This document shows, one piece after another, positions 44,943 through 53,331 of a stretch of 64,000 nt of DNA (its first letter is position 1; every line of letters begins with the position of its first letter). Below the pieces are notes generated by a model. It was not told the origin of the DNA and ran no database searches. It worked only from the letters and a program-made list of their open reading frames with translations. This DNA is from an uncultured Clostridia bacterium (GTDB taxonomy: Bacteria > Bacillota > Clostridia > UBA1381 > UBA9506): positions 1 through 64,000 of the forward strand of contig CALYAO010000081.1 in assembly GCA_944393605.1 (NCBI GenBank), written 5' to 3'. The position numbers and the translations under genes were made by a program.

Positions 44943-46301
44943 TTATTTTCGATCCGCAATGTTCACATACCGGCTCTTTTCACACACGCTCTTATACGCG
45001 GGCCGGATGATCTTGCCGCCGTACAGCACCTCCTCAATCCGGTGCGCACACCAGCCCACAATACGCGAAACCGCAAACAGCGGCGTATACAACTCTTCGG
45101 GGATCCCCAGCATGCTGTAGATAAAGCCCGAATAGAGGTCCACGTTTGCCGCCATCACCTTGGGCTCTTTGAGCTTGGCATAGATCTCAGGCGTCAGCCG
45201 TTCGATGGTATCATACAGGATATACTCATCCTGCCGCCCTGTGAGCTCTGCCAGTTCACGGCCCTTTTCTTTCAGGAACGCAGTACGCGGGTCGGACAGG
45301 GTGTACACCGCATGCCCCATGCCGTAGATGAGGCCCTTGCGGTCATAGGCCTCCTTTTTCAGGATTCGCTCAATGTGAGCCGCAACCTCCAGCTCATTGG
45401 TGATATCCTTGCAGTTGGCCTTGAAATCCTCGATCATGCCCATCACCTTGGCATTGGCGCCGCCGTGCCGCGGACCTTTGAGCGAGCCGATTGCCGCCGC
45501 AATAGCAGAATATGTGTCCGATCCCGACGAGGTCACCACACGGGTCGCAAACGCAGAATTGTTCCCGCCGCCATGCTCCGCATGCAGGATAAGCGCCATA
45601 TCCAGCACATGCGCCTCCAGCTCGGTGTATTTATTGTCGGGCCGCAGCATATACAGCAGGTTTTCCGCCGTGGACAAATCCTTCTGCGGGGCATGTATGT
45701 AGAGGCTCTTGCCGTCATGGTAATGTGCCTTGGCCTGATAGGAATAGGCCACAATGGTCGGCATCCGTGCAATGAGCAGGATGGACTGCCGGATGAGGTT
45801 GTAAAGGTCGTCCCCTTCGGGATTGGGGTCATACGAGTATGTTGCCAGGACGCTCCGTGCCAGCTTGTTCATAATATTCTTGCTGGGCGCCTTCATGATC
45901 ATATCTTCCGTGAACCCATAGGGCAGCGGACGCAGTTCCCCCATCAATGTCGTAAAATCCGCAAGCTCTGTCTGGGTAGGCAGCCGGGAAAACAGAATCA
46001 AATAGCAGACTTCCTCAAACCCAAACCGGTTTTCCCGGATACAGGCTTCCACAATGTCCCGGATGTCAATGCCCCGATAACTCAGTTTGCCTTCAATGGG
46101 CGTCTTTTCATCCTCATACATCACATAACCGCTCACCGAACCGATCTGCGTCAGCCCGGCAAGCACCCCTGTGCCATCTTTGTTGCGAAGTCCGCGCTTG
46201 ACTTTATAATCGCTGTACATCTCCCGCGGGATTTGGGTGTTCTCTTCGATCATATTACACCAGTTACGCACTGCTTGTTCAAAATACGCTTGATTTTCCA
46301 T
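44943..46301 (-). CDS. Citrate synthase (citrate/2-methylcitrate synthase family)
   Basis: The 452-residue type I-like citrate synthase condenses oxaloacetate with acetyl-CoA. Catalytic-site segments include LHAEHGGGNNSAFATRV, GSLKGPRHGGANAKVMG and GMGHAVYTLSDPR. Length slightly exceeds the usual 370-430 because of an N-terminal extension of about 35 residues (MENQAYFEQAVRNW). In an anaerobe it probably serves glutamate synthesis. It stands alone with its own promoter; aconitase and isocitrate dehydrogenase are not here. A 2-methylcitrate role cannot be excluded. Confidence 0.94.
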   Translation of the reverse strand: MENQAYFEQAVRNWCNMIEENTQIPREMYSDYKVKRGLRNKDGTGVLAGLTQIGSVSGYVMYEDEKTPIEGKLSYRGIDIRDIVEACIRENRFGFEEVCYLILFSRLPTQTELADFTTLMGELRPLPYGFTEDMIMKAPSKNIMNKLARSVLATYSYDPNPEGDDLYNLIRQSILLIARMPTIVAYSYQAKAHYHDGKSLYIHAPQKDLSTAENLLYMLRPDNKYTELEAHVLDMALILHAEHGGGNNSAFATRVVTSSGSDTYSAIAAAIGSLKGPRHGGANAKVMGMIEDFKANCKDITNELEVAAHIERILKKEAYDRKGLIYGMGHAVYTLSDPRTAFLKEKGRELAELTGRQDEYILYDTIERLTPEIYAKLKEPKVMAANVDLYSGFIYSMLGIPEELYTPLFAVSRIVGWCAHRIEEVLYGGKIIRPAYKSVCEKSRYVNIADRK

Positions 46302-46340
46302 TCGCTCACACCCATTCTCTCATTTTTTGTTATAATATTC

Positions 46341-46369
46341 ATTGTACTATAAGTTGGAAGACGTGTCAA
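46341..46369 (-). promoter_or_regulatory. Promoter of the citrate synthase gene
   Basis: Minus-strand TTGACA (46364-46369), 17 bases, TACAAT (46341-46346), 40 bases before the start codon. Upstream 46370-46560 is AT-rich with no gene. Confidence 0.88.
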
Positions 46370-46619
46370 CCACTTCTACAAAAAAATGACGGTTTTGTGC
46401 CTTAATAACGCGCAAAAACGAAAATAATCAATGGATTCATTTCATTTTTTCGCTTAATTTTAAATTTCTTCTCTAAAATATGAAAATATCAAATAAATCT
46501 TATTCAAAATCAGTCAAAGAAACGCATTCAAAAAAATAAATGTTTTCTGCTTTCTGGATTTAAATTCCAATGAATAACGTGCTTTTTTCCCGTTCCCCCC
46601 TTTCTATTTGCGCGATTTG

Positions 46620-46628
46620 TGGTATAAT
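46620..46628 (+). promoter_or_regulatory. Extended -10 promoter of the XRE-cupin gene
   Basis: TGG-TATAAT forms an extended -10 element; no clear -35 is seen. It leaves a leader of about 145 bases (46635-46778). Confidence 0.6.
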
Positions 46629-46778
46629 AACCAGTGTTAGGCGGCCTGTCTGCCACCCTTTGGACGTGCTCAGGATGCACAATGCACCAGGCGAACGCCA
46701 TGCGGCAGGCAAGCACATAGACCGTGCGCGGCACGCCCACGGCAAACCACAACATAATGCTTGAATGGAGGGAGTACT

Positions 46779-47336
46779 ATGTCAGAAAAATTGCGACAGA
46801 TTGCAACGCGTCTGCGGGGACTACGGGAGATAGAAGACATTTCGGCCGAGGAACTTGCGGCCTCATTCGGCATTCCGCTGGACCTGTACCAACAGTATGA
46901 ATCGGGGGAAGCAGACATTCCCGTCAGTTTTCTATACGATGTGGCGGAACGATTTGGCGTGGAGCTAACCGCCATTCTCACGGGTGAAAACCCCCGCCTT
47001 AAGATGTTTTGCCACGTGAAGAGCGGCGAAGGGCTGGATGTGGAGCGCCGAAAGGAATACCGGTATCAAAACCTCGCATACAACTTCAGCAACAAGCATG
47101 CAGAGGTGTTTATGGTGACGGTGCCCAAGGCAGAAGAAGGGGCGCAGGTTGCGGCCAATGTCCATCCCGGCCAGGAGTTCAACTATCTGCTGGAGGGGCG
47201 GCTGCTGCTGGTCATCGGGGGCAAAGAGGTCATTATGGAGCCGGGAGACTCCATCTATTTCGATTCCAACTACCCACACGGCATGCAGGCGTTGGACGGC
47301 AAAAGCGCAAAATTCCTGGCGGTCATCATGCACTGA
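46779..47336 (+). CDS. XRE-family transcriptional regulator with C-terminal cupin domain
   Basis: The 185-residue protein has an N-terminal helix-turn-helix (ATRLRGLREIEDISAEELAA, then IPLDLYQQYESGEADIPVSF; about residues 5-65) and a cupin barrel (about 95-180, NVHPGQEFNYLLEGRLLLVI, EPGDSIYFDSNYPHGMQAL). Such regulators often sense a small ligand through the cupin. The acyl-CoA synthetase gene begins 36 bases later, suggesting control of, or response to, an organic acid. The ATG follows GGAGGGAGTACT. Confidence 0.93.
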   Translation: MSEKLRQIATRLRGLREIEDISAEELAASFGIPLDLYQQYESGEADIPVSFLYDVAERFGVELTAILTGENPRLKMFCHVKSGEGLDVERRKEYRYQNLAYNFSNKHAEVFMVTVPKAEEGAQVAANVHPGQEFNYLLEGRLLLVIGGKEVIMEPGDSIYFDSNYPHGMQALDGKSAKFLAVIMH

Positions 47337-47372
47337 TGTTCGCCGTACTACATACGGTTTTGGAGGCTATTT

Positions 47373-49079
47373 ATGGAACTGATCAAACGATATGCGGACC
47401 TAGACTTTTCCTCGTATGAGGATTTTTATGAGAATTTTCACATCAAAAAACCCGACAACTTCAACTTCGGCTATGACGTGGTGGACGAACTGGCGAAGCT
47501 ATGTCCCAACAAGCGCGCACTGGTCTGGTGCAATGACCACGGCGAAGAGCACATTTTGACCTTTGCGGACATGAAGCGATACAGCGACAAAACCGCCAAT
47601 TACTTCCGTTCCCTGGGCATCCGAAAGGGCGATTTTGTCATGCTCATCTTAAAGCGGCACATGCAGTTCTGGCCCAGCATGGTGGCCCTGCATAAGATCG
47701 GCGCGGTCGCCATCCCCGCGACCCACTTGCTCACCAAAAAAGACCTTCTGTACCGGTTTTCTGCCGCGGGTATCACCAGCGTGGTCGCCACAGGGGACGG
47801 GGATGTGACCAAGCATGTGGACGAAGCGGCCGCGGAGTACGGCGGTCTCAAAAACAAGATCTGTGTCATGGCAGCGGAATCCACCTGGCCCGCCGGCGAA
47901 GGCTGGCAGGACTTCAATCAAGGGGTAGAAGCCGCAAGCGATACCTGGGTGCGCCCCACCGGCGAGGACGCCACCCACGGGGAGGACGGCATGCTGCTGT
48001 ATTTCACCTCGGGTACGACGGGAGAGCCCAAGATGGTCATGCACAACTTTTTCTACCCGCTGGGGCACATTGTAACCGCCAAATTCTGGCATAACATCAT
48101 TGACGACACCCTGCACTTCACCGTGGCGGACACGGGCTGGGGCAAAGCGGTCTGGGGCAAGCTGTACGGACAGTGGCTTTGCGAAGCGGCCGTATTTGTA
48201 TATGACTACTCCGCCAAATTCCAGCCCTCTGACCTTTTGAAAAAGATTGAGGAATACAAGGTGACCTCCTTCTGTGCACCCCCCACCATCTTCCGGTTCT
48301 TTATCAAAGAGGACCTCACCAAATATGACCTCTCCAGCCTGCGGTATACCACCATCGCAGGGGAACCCTTGAACCCCGAGATCTACTACCAGTTTAAAAA
48401 GGCGACAGGGCTCAAGCTGCATGAGGGTTTTGGGCAGACCGAAACGGTGGTCTGTATCGCGAATTTCCCGTGGATGGAGCCCAAGCCCGGTTCCATGGGG
48501 CGGCCCGCACCGGGCTTTGGCATTGACATCGTGGACGAAGATGGAAATTCCTGCCAGGCCGGCATCGAGGGCGAGATCGTCATGCGCATGGACGAGAAAA
48601 ACCCGCCCATCGGCCTGTTTATGGGGTACTACAAGGATGAGCAGCGCAAGGAAAGCGTCTGGCGCAACGGCATGTATCACACGGGCGACATCGCTTGGAA
48701 GGATGAGGATGGCTACCTGTGGTATGTTGGCCGTGCGGACGATGTGATCAAAAGCTCGGGCTACCGCATCGGGCCCTTTGAGGTGGAAAGCGCACTGCTC
48801 ACGCACCCCGCTGTGCTGGAAACTGCCATCACAGCAGTTCCGGACGAGCTGCGGGGCCAGGTGGTCAAGGCGACGGTGGTCCTGGCCAAAGGCTATGAAC
48901 CCTCGGACGAACTCAAAAAGGAGCTGCAGAATCACGTGAAAAAGGCGACCGCGCCCTACAAATATCCACGTATTGTGGAGTTTGTGGAGGAGCTGCCAAA
49001 GACCATCAGCGGCAAGATCCGCCGCGTCCAGCTCCGGGAACATGATATCCATACCCGGCAGCTGACCGATACGGAATAA
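47373..49079 (+). CDS. AMP-dependent acyl-CoA synthetase (medium-chain/acetyl-CoA synthetase-like)
   Basis: The 568-residue adenylate-forming enzyme activates a carboxylic acid to its CoA thioester. Motifs: [17 protein letters not shown] (P-loop-like A3), [46 protein letters not shown] (hinge) and the lysine motif [15 protein letters not shown]. The overall form is like medium-chain acyl-CoA ligases. Substrate is unknown. Paired with the XRE-cupin regulator and followed by a terminator. The ATG follows TTGGAGGCTATTT. Confidence 0.93.
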   Translation: MELIKRYADLDFSSYEDFYENFHIKKPDNFNFGYDVVDELAKLCPNKRALVWCNDHGEEHILTFADMKRYSDKTANYFRSLGIRKGDFVMLILKRHMQFWPSMVALHKIGAVAIPATHLLTKKDLLYRFSAAGITSVVATGDGDVTKHVDEAAAEYGGLKNKICVMAAESTWPAGEGWQDFNQGVEAASDTWVRPTGEDATHGEDGMLLYFTSGTTGEPKMVMHNFFYPLGHIVTAKFWHNIIDDTLHFTVADTGWGKAVWGKLYGQWLCEAAVFVYDYSAKFQPSDLLKKIEEYKVTSFCAPPTIFRFFIKEDLTKYDLSSLRYTTIAGEPLNPEIYYQFKKATGLKLHEGFGQTETVVCIANFPWMEPKPGSMGRPAPGFGIDIVDEDGNSCQAGIEGEIVMRMDEKNPPIGLFMGYYKDEQRKESVWRNGMYHTGDIAWKDEDGYLWYVGRADDVIKSSGYRIGPFEVESALLTHPAVLETAITAVPDELRGQVVKATVVLAKGYEPSDELKKELQNHVKKATAPYKYPRIVEFVEELPKTISGKIRRVQLREHDIHTRQLTDTE

Positions 49080-49086
49080 TGGCATC

Positions 49087-49114
49087 AAAAAAGGCGGAAA
49101 ATCCGCCTTTTTTT
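49087..49114 (+). terminator. Terminator of the acyl-CoA synthetase gene
   Basis: Stem aaaaaaggcgga (49087-49098) with tccgccttttttt, then further T. Confidence 0.9.
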
Positions 49115-49117
49115 GAC

Positions 49118-49144
49118 GTCAAGCCTTGCCGCACAAGGCTTGAC
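49118..49144. promoter_or_regulatory. Perfect 11-bp inverted repeat overlapping the rapZ -35 box
   Basis: gtcaagccttg (49118-49128) and caaggcttgac (49134-49144) are perfect inverted copies five bases apart; the right arm contains most of the -35 TTGACA. It could be an operator or a by-product of terminator evolution. Confidence 0.5.
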
Positions 49145-49169
49145 AGCATACCGCGCCATATTGTACAAT
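49140..49169 (+). promoter_or_regulatory. Promoter of rapZ
   Basis: TTGACA (49140-49145), 18 bases, TACAAT (49164-49169). Confidence 0.85.
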
Positions 49170-49200
49170 AGAAGCATACCAAAGAACAGGAGGGACGGCC

Positions 49201-50055
49201 ATGCGGTTTTTGATTGTGACGGGCATGTCGGGCGCTGGAAAGAGCAACGTGGTGCGCATCTTGGAGGATGTCGGCTACTACTGCATTGACAATATGCCGG
49301 CCAAACTCATGTCCAAGTTTTTTGCGCTGTGTCTCAATTCCCAGCTCAACATGGACAAGATCGCGTTTGTGGTGGATGCACGCAGCGGCGAATCCATCAC
49401 GCTGCTGGCAGACGAGCTGGGTGAATTCCGGCGCATGGGCAACAGCTGTGAAGTGCTGTTTTTGGAGGCCAGCGACGCCGTGCTCATCAAGCGATACAAG
49501 GAGACACGCCGCGTGCATCCCCATGCGCAGGACGGGCGCCTGGAGGACGGCATCAACCGGGAGCGGATGCTGCTTTCCAACATCCGCAGCCAGGCGGACT
49601 ATATCATTGACACGTCGGGCCTGCTCCCCCGCCAGCTGCGGGATCAGATCATGGACATCTTCGTGGATGGCAAGCAATTTGAAAACATCAACATCAATGT
49701 GGTCTCCTTTGGCTATAAATATGGCATCCCGCTGGATGCGGACCTGGTGTTTGACGTGCGCTTTCTGCCCAATCCGTACTATGACCCCGACATGCGCGAC
49801 CTCACGGGGCTGGATGCGCCCGTGCGGGAGTATGTGATGAAGTGGTGGCAGACGGAGGAGTTCATCAAAAAGCTGCACAGCATGATCCTATTCCTGCTGC
49901 CCTACTATGTGGAGGAGGGCAAGCCGCAGCTTGTCATTGGCATCGGGTGTACCGGCGGGCGGCACCGCAGCGTGACGGTGGCGGAGGAGCTGGGAAAATT
50001 CCTGACTCAAAACAATTACCACGCGGTTGTCAGCCATCGCGACATCAAAAAATAA
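49201..50055 (+). CDS. rapZ: RNase adapter / nucleotide-binding protein RapZ (YvcJ)
   Basis: The 284-residue protein has Walker A GMSGAGKS (residues 8-15), then CIDNMPAKLM, DVRFLPNPYYDPDMRDLTG and IGIGCTGGRHRSVTVAEELG, all hallmarks of RapZ/YvcJ. In E. coli RapZ guides RNase E to GlmZ; in Firmicutes the homologue binds nucleotides and affects competence or cell-wall metabolism. The usual YvcK and WhiA neighbours are not in the window; a terminator follows the gene. The ATG follows CAGGAGGGACGGCC. Confidence 0.95.
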   Translation: MRFLIVTGMSGAGKSNVVRILEDVGYYCIDNMPAKLMSKFFALCLNSQLNMDKIAFVVDARSGESITLLADELGEFRRMGNSCEVLFLEASDAVLIKRYKETRRVHPHAQDGRLEDGINRERMLLSNIRSQADYIIDTSGLLPRQLRDQIMDIFVDGKQFENININVVSFGYKYGIPLDADLVFDVRFLPNPYYDPDMRDLTGLDAPVREYVMKWWQTEEFIKKLHSMILFLLPYYVEEGKPQLVIGIGCTGGRHRSVTVAEELGKFLTQNNYHAVVSHRDIKK

Positions 50056-50081
50056 GCGTGTCGGCGCCCCATATGAGATGT

Positions 50082-50118
50082 AAAAAAAAGAGACAGACCA
50101 TTCGTCTGTCTCTTTTTT
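50082..50118. terminator. Bidirectional terminator between rapZ and the SPFH gene
   Basis: A 12-bp stem (50087-50098 with 50104-50115) flanked by A8 and T6. Confidence 0.9.
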
Positions 50119-50126
50119 ACGATCCA

Positions 50127-51014
50127 TTAATCCTTGACCAGTTCCTTGAGGGAAGCCGCCAGGCCCGCTAGCCCCTGAATCTCGGATGGGATGATGAGCT
50201 TGGTGGCCTTGCCGTCTGCGACCTTCTCCAGCGTCTCCAGGCTCTTGATGGCGATAACCTGCTGGGACGGGCTTGCGTCGTTTAGCATCCGAACCCCCGC
50301 CGCAATGGCCTCCTGTACCGAGAGGATGGCCTGTGCTTCGCCCTCTGCCTCTTTGATCTGCTTCTCCCGCTGTGCGTCCGCACGCAGGATGGTGGACTCT
50401 TTCTCCCCTTCCGCGACCAAAATGGCGGCCTTCTTTTCGCCTTCCGCACGCAAAATGGCCTCCCGGCGCTCCCGTTCCGCCTTCATCTGCTTCTCCATCG
50501 CGTCCTGAATCTCCCGCGGCGGCAGGATATTTTTGAGCTCCACGCGGTTGATCTTGATGCCCCACGGATCGGTCGCCTCATCCAAGATGGAACGCATCTT
50601 GGAGTTGACCGTATCCCGGGAGGTCAGCGTCTGGTCCAGCTCCAGTTCACCAATGATGTTTCGCAGCGTGGTGGCCGTCAGATTCTCAATGGCCGTCAGC
50701 GGACTCTCCACACCATAGGTATACAGCTTGGCATCCGTGATCTGATAAAACACCACCGTGTCGATCTGCATGGTCACATTGTCTTTGGTAATCACGGGCT
50801 GGGGCGCAAAATCCACCACCTGTTCCTTTAAGGACACCACCCGCGCGATCCGCTCCACAAACGGAATCTTAAAGTGCAGCCCAACGCCCCATACCATGTG
50901 GTACGCGCCCAGCCGCTCAATGACATACCCCTGCGCCTGATTGACCACGCGGATGTTTGCAATCAGGATCACCAAAATCAAAACCACCAAAACCAACAAC
51001 ACCCATAAAATCAT
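50127..51014 (-). CDS. SPFH/band 7 membrane protein (QmcA-like)
   Basis: The 295-residue protein has one N-terminal membrane helix (ILWVLLVLVVLILVILIANI), the band-7 domain (QAQGYVIERLGAYHMVWGVG, then PQPVITKDNVTMQIDTVVFY) and a long charged helix (EKQMKAERERREAILRAEGE onward) for ring assembly. SPFH proteins scaffold membrane microdomains and membrane proteases. The NfeD gene lies 30 bases upstream in the same unit, the standard pairing. Ends at the shared terminator. Confidence 0.95.
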   Translation of the reverse strand: MILWVLLVLVVLILVILIANIRVVNQAQGYVIERLGAYHMVWGVGLHFKIPFVERIARVVSLKEQVVDFAPQPVITKDNVTMQIDTVVFYQITDAKLYTYGVESPLTAIENLTATTLRNIIGELELDQTLTSRDTVNSKMRSILDEATDPWGIKINRVELKNILPPREIQDAMEKQMKAERERREAILRAEGEKKAAILVAEGEKESTILRADAQREKQIKEAEGEAQAILSVQEAIAAGVRMLNDASPSQQVIAIKSLETLEKVADGKATKLIIPSEIQGLAGLAASLKELVKD

Positions 51015-51044
51015 ACTCTCACTCCTTTTTATTGTTCACCCACC

Positions 51045-51500
51045 TCAGGCGGATGGCTCCTGCCTGCGCACCATGAGCTTGACGCCTGCAATCTCCACGA
51101 CCTCCACCAACGTCCCTTCCGCCAGCACACTGCCATCCACCGACCGCGCCGTCCATACCTGGCCGGCCACCTTCGCCTGGCCTTTGTCCTGTATGTTGTC
51201 GATCTCCTGTGTCACCACGGCAATTTGCCCCACGACGCGGTCGGCATTGGTGTGTTCCACCTTGCCCGACTGAAAGCGGCGCACCAGCGGCTTGGTCACA
51301 ACCAACAGCAGCGCGGCACACGCCACAAAAACCAGCGCCTGAAACCACAGCGGCAGGTCAATCGCCGCCAAAACAGCCGCCACCAGGGCGCTCAGCGCAA
51401 ACCAGATGGAGACCATGGAAACCGTCGCCGCTTCTACGATAAACAGGACAACCGCGGCAGCGATCCACACCCCTGCACAAATCAATTGAAACGGTTCCAA
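51045..51500 (-). CDS. NfeD-family membrane protein
   Basis: The short NfeD form (about 151 residues) has three or four membrane helices (to about residue 75) and a C-terminal OB-fold domain (GQIAVVTQEIDNIQDKGQAK, then VWTARSVDGSVLAEGTLVEV). NfeD proteins partner SPFH proteins, here the next gene. Start choice: TTG at 51500 is six bases from GGAGG; the ATG at 51506 is closer to that site than usual and would add two residues. Promoter at 51732-51760. Confidence 0.9.
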   Translation of the reverse strand: MEPFQLICAGVWIAAAVVLFIVEAATVSMVSIWFALSALVAAVLAAIDLPLWFQALVFVACAALLLVVTKPLVRRFQSGKVEHTNADRVVGQIAVVTQEIDNIQDKGQAKVAGQVWTARSVDGSVLAEGTLVEVVEIAGVKLMVRRQEPSA

Positions 51501-51731
51501 TACCATCCTCCCCCTTTCAAGGTTGCAGCGCCTGCGACCACATCCGTCGGCCAGCGGGCGCGCCAATCATACGGCTCTCTTTATCACCCATTCACCTTCA
51601 TCAAGATGATAGCTGCAGCCATTCCGCAAAGTCATGCCAAACAGCCGCCAGAGTGCCTTTTTCGCACATCCGCAGTCCGCTCCGGCCAACACACTTTGCG
51701 GCTGGGTTCACCGGCCGCATCTTTGCGTTTT

Positions 51732-51760
51732 ATTATAGCATAAGATGCCCCAAAAGTAAA
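51732..51760 (-). promoter_or_regulatory. Probable promoter of the NfeD-SPFH unit
   Basis: Minus-strand TTTACT (51755-51760), 17 bases, TATAAT (51732-51737) with TGC directly before it (extended -10). The region 51744-51785 can also fold as a hairpin (gatgccc-caaaa with ttttgggcatc) on the way to the divergent lipoprotein gene. The rest of 51501-51807 shows nothing else. Confidence 0.65.
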
Positions 51761-51807
51761 ATAATATTTTTGGATTTTGGGCATCCTAATGGTGAGGTGG
51801 TGCGGCA

Positions 51808-52593
51808 TTGAAAAAAATTGGTTTTGGTATACTGTTACTCTGCTTGCTGCTTGGCGGCTGTACAGGGGGAGACACCTCAGGCGACACCAAGGTGCCCTCC
51901 GAGCTGGTCAAGCTGGAAGATTCACTTTCCACCCTGTATAATTTGATGCAAAACGACGGCATTTCACGCCACGAAACGCCCGAACAGATAACAGGGCAAC
52001 CGGTGGAAGCATCGGGCGCACCTTCCGCCCTGCCCGCTCCCAGCGTCCAAAGCGCGCAGACCCCCCAGCCCGAATCCGCTGACCGCAATTACCTGCGGCT
52101 CAAAGAGATCTACAAGCTGTGGAACAAGGCATACCCGCAGCTGCAAACGCTGGGCATAGAGGCAGAAACGCTGCAAAAGCTGGACGGCGCACTCAACGAG
52201 ATGGGGATGGCGCTGGATGCGGGCACATATCCCACAGCAATGGCCCATTTAAACGACGCGATGCTGATCATCAGCGACCTGTATGCACGCTATGGCGAGA
52301 CCGCACAGGCCAATCTGGTCAAGCTGGAATATCACGTCAATCAAATTTTTTTGGAAGCAGGCGACCCCGAAGCCGTCAGCGATGCAATCGCCGAAATCAA
52401 CTGCTGTGTCGACCAGCTGTGCGAAGGCGCCAAGGAGGATACCGTAAACCGGCTGGAGCGGCTCCGAATGTGCGCGGAATCCACTGATAGTGCCGCCCAG
52501 CTAGGGGATGCAGGATTGGTGGAACTCAAAAACACGCTGCTAAAAGATGAGCTCAAAAGCCTAAAAAAGGTCCTGCCCGACGCACTGCGTTAA
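51808..52593 (+). CDS. Uncharacterised lipoprotein
   Basis: The 261-residue product has a lipoprotein signal peptide (KKIGFGILLLCLLLGGC, lipobox cysteine at residue 18), a Ser/Pro/Gln/Ala-rich linker (about 60-92) and a helical C-terminal domain (YLRLKEIYKLWNKAYPQL and onward) with no family I recognise. It starts at TTG (51808) behind GGTGAGGTGGTGC. It should be anchored on the outer membrane leaflet surface of the cytoplasmic membrane. No clear partner: it is divergent from the NfeD-SPFH genes. Function unknown. Confidence 0.8.
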   Translation: MKKIGFGILLLCLLLGGCTGGDTSGDTKVPSELVKLEDSLSTLYNLMQNDGISRHETPEQITGQPVEASGAPSALPAPSVQSAQTPQPESADRNYLRLKEIYKLWNKAYPQLQTLGIEAETLQKLDGALNEMGMALDAGTYPTAMAHLNDAMLIISDLYARYGETAQANLVKLEYHVNQIFLEAGDPEAVSDAIAEINCCVDQLCEGAKEDTVNRLERLRMCAESTDSAAQLGDAGLVELKNTLLKDELKSLKKVLPDALR

Positions 52594-52664
52594 AAAACTG
52601 TTTAAAATTCCCACACATCAGATGCGATTCGCGTGGCAAACTATTGGTGTAAAGAGAAGCAGGT

Positions 52665-52806
52665 ATGGCGGATGTCATGCCGAGCTATCCAGCCGGATAG
52701 CAATCCTCTTTGCAATGAAACAAGAAATCAGGGGGATAAGCCCCCGCAAACCCGCTGTCACCCGCGCGGGAAATGATCCGTTCCGGCCGGCAGACGTCAT
52801 GCCGGG
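52665..52806 (+). ncRNA. Candidate structured RNA or leader upstream of DUF1540 gene
   Basis: Several perfect helices nest here: an outer CGGAT..CAT (52669-52678) with ATGATCCG (52773-52780); GCTATCC/GGATAGC (52684-52690 with 52695-52701); TTTGC/GCAAA (52709-52713 with 52746-52750) enclosing GGGGG/CCCCC (52731-52735 with 52741-52745); CCCGC/GCGGG (52751-52755 with 52766-52770); and a final CCGGC/GCCGG (52787-52791 with 52801-52805) just before the ribosome site. No reading frame fits. I match it to no known riboswitch. It may be a cis-regulatory leader. Confidence 0.4.
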
Positions 52807-52827
52807 GAACATGCGTTGGAGGTAGCT

Positions 52828-53007
52828 ATGTCTGAACCAAGTAGATGCGATCATTGCATCAGCGGAGTCACCTGTGAGGTGCAAAGCTGCGAGTATCATG
52901 GGGAACATTCGGAGTGTATGGCCTCGGGCATTGAGGTTTGTACCTGTGACCCCATTCAGCAGTGCGGTGTCACATGCAAGACCTTCCGCCCCAAAGCAGG
53001 TGCGTAA
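52828..53007 (+). CDS. DUF1540 domain-containing protein
   Basis: The 59-residue protein has the DUF1540 cysteine pattern: CDHCISGVTCEVQSCEYH, ECMASGIEV and CGVTCKTFRP. Such small, probably metal-binding cytoplasmic proteins are common in Firmicutes, often in several copies, and have no known function. The ATG follows TTGGAGGTAGCT. Folded sequences lie on both sides (52665-52806 and 53018-53083). Confidence 0.9.
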   Translation: MSEPSRCDHCISGVTCEVQSCEYHGEHSECMASGIEVCTCDPIQQCGVTCKTFRPKAGA

Positions 53008-53017
53008 ACTGCGGAAT

Positions 53018-53083
53018 ACTGATCACTGGAACTGTGTCCTTCTAAAATAGCAATATTTTAATCTGACACAGCGCAACATCAGT
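53018..53083. other. Nested imperfect hairpin after the DUF1540 gene
   Basis: Three coaxial stems: actgat (53018-53023) with atcagt (53078-53083), ctgtgtc (53032-53038) with gacacag (53065-53071), and taaaata (53043-53049) with tatttta (53054-53060), capped by a GCAA (GNRA) loop. No T-run follows, so it is not a standard terminator. The remaining gap to 53205 shows no clear feature. Confidence 0.45.
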
Positions 53084-53205
53084 ATGGGCAGCCGGTCAAT
53101 CAAACGGGAAACCGTGGGTTTGGCCGGTTTGCTTTACATAGAAAAAGCGCAGCGCGATCGTTCTCAACCTGCTGGAAAATTCCCCCTTTGGCCAAATAAA
53201 AAGAC

Positions 53206-53234
53206 TTGTGTTTCTCTGGAATGTATGATAGAAT
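53206..53234 (+). promoter_or_regulatory. Promoter of the aldose epimerase gene
   Basis: TTGTGT (53206-53211), 17 bases, TAGAAT (53229-53234). Confidence 0.7.
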
Positions 53235-53331
53235 GAAAACCAAGCACCTTGGATACGTATCCATGGGGCGAGACAGCGCGGGATGCCTGCCGCCTCATGG
53301 GATCAGAACAGCAAAGGAGAGGGGCAGCAGC

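Noticed and set aside
44820-46352. Long plus-strand ORF of about 510 codons opposite citrate synthase
   Set aside because: It is the antisense of a convincingly coding gene; such shadows are common in GC-rich DNA.
46570-46764. 64-codon ORF in the leader of the XRE-cupin gene
   Set aside because: It starts before the -10 box, lacks a ribosome site and has irregular composition; the transcript leader interpretation fits better.
53206-53331. Upstream extension of the aldose epimerase
   Set aside because: It would place the start inside the -35 box; the ATG at 53332 has a ribosome site and begins the family sequence.
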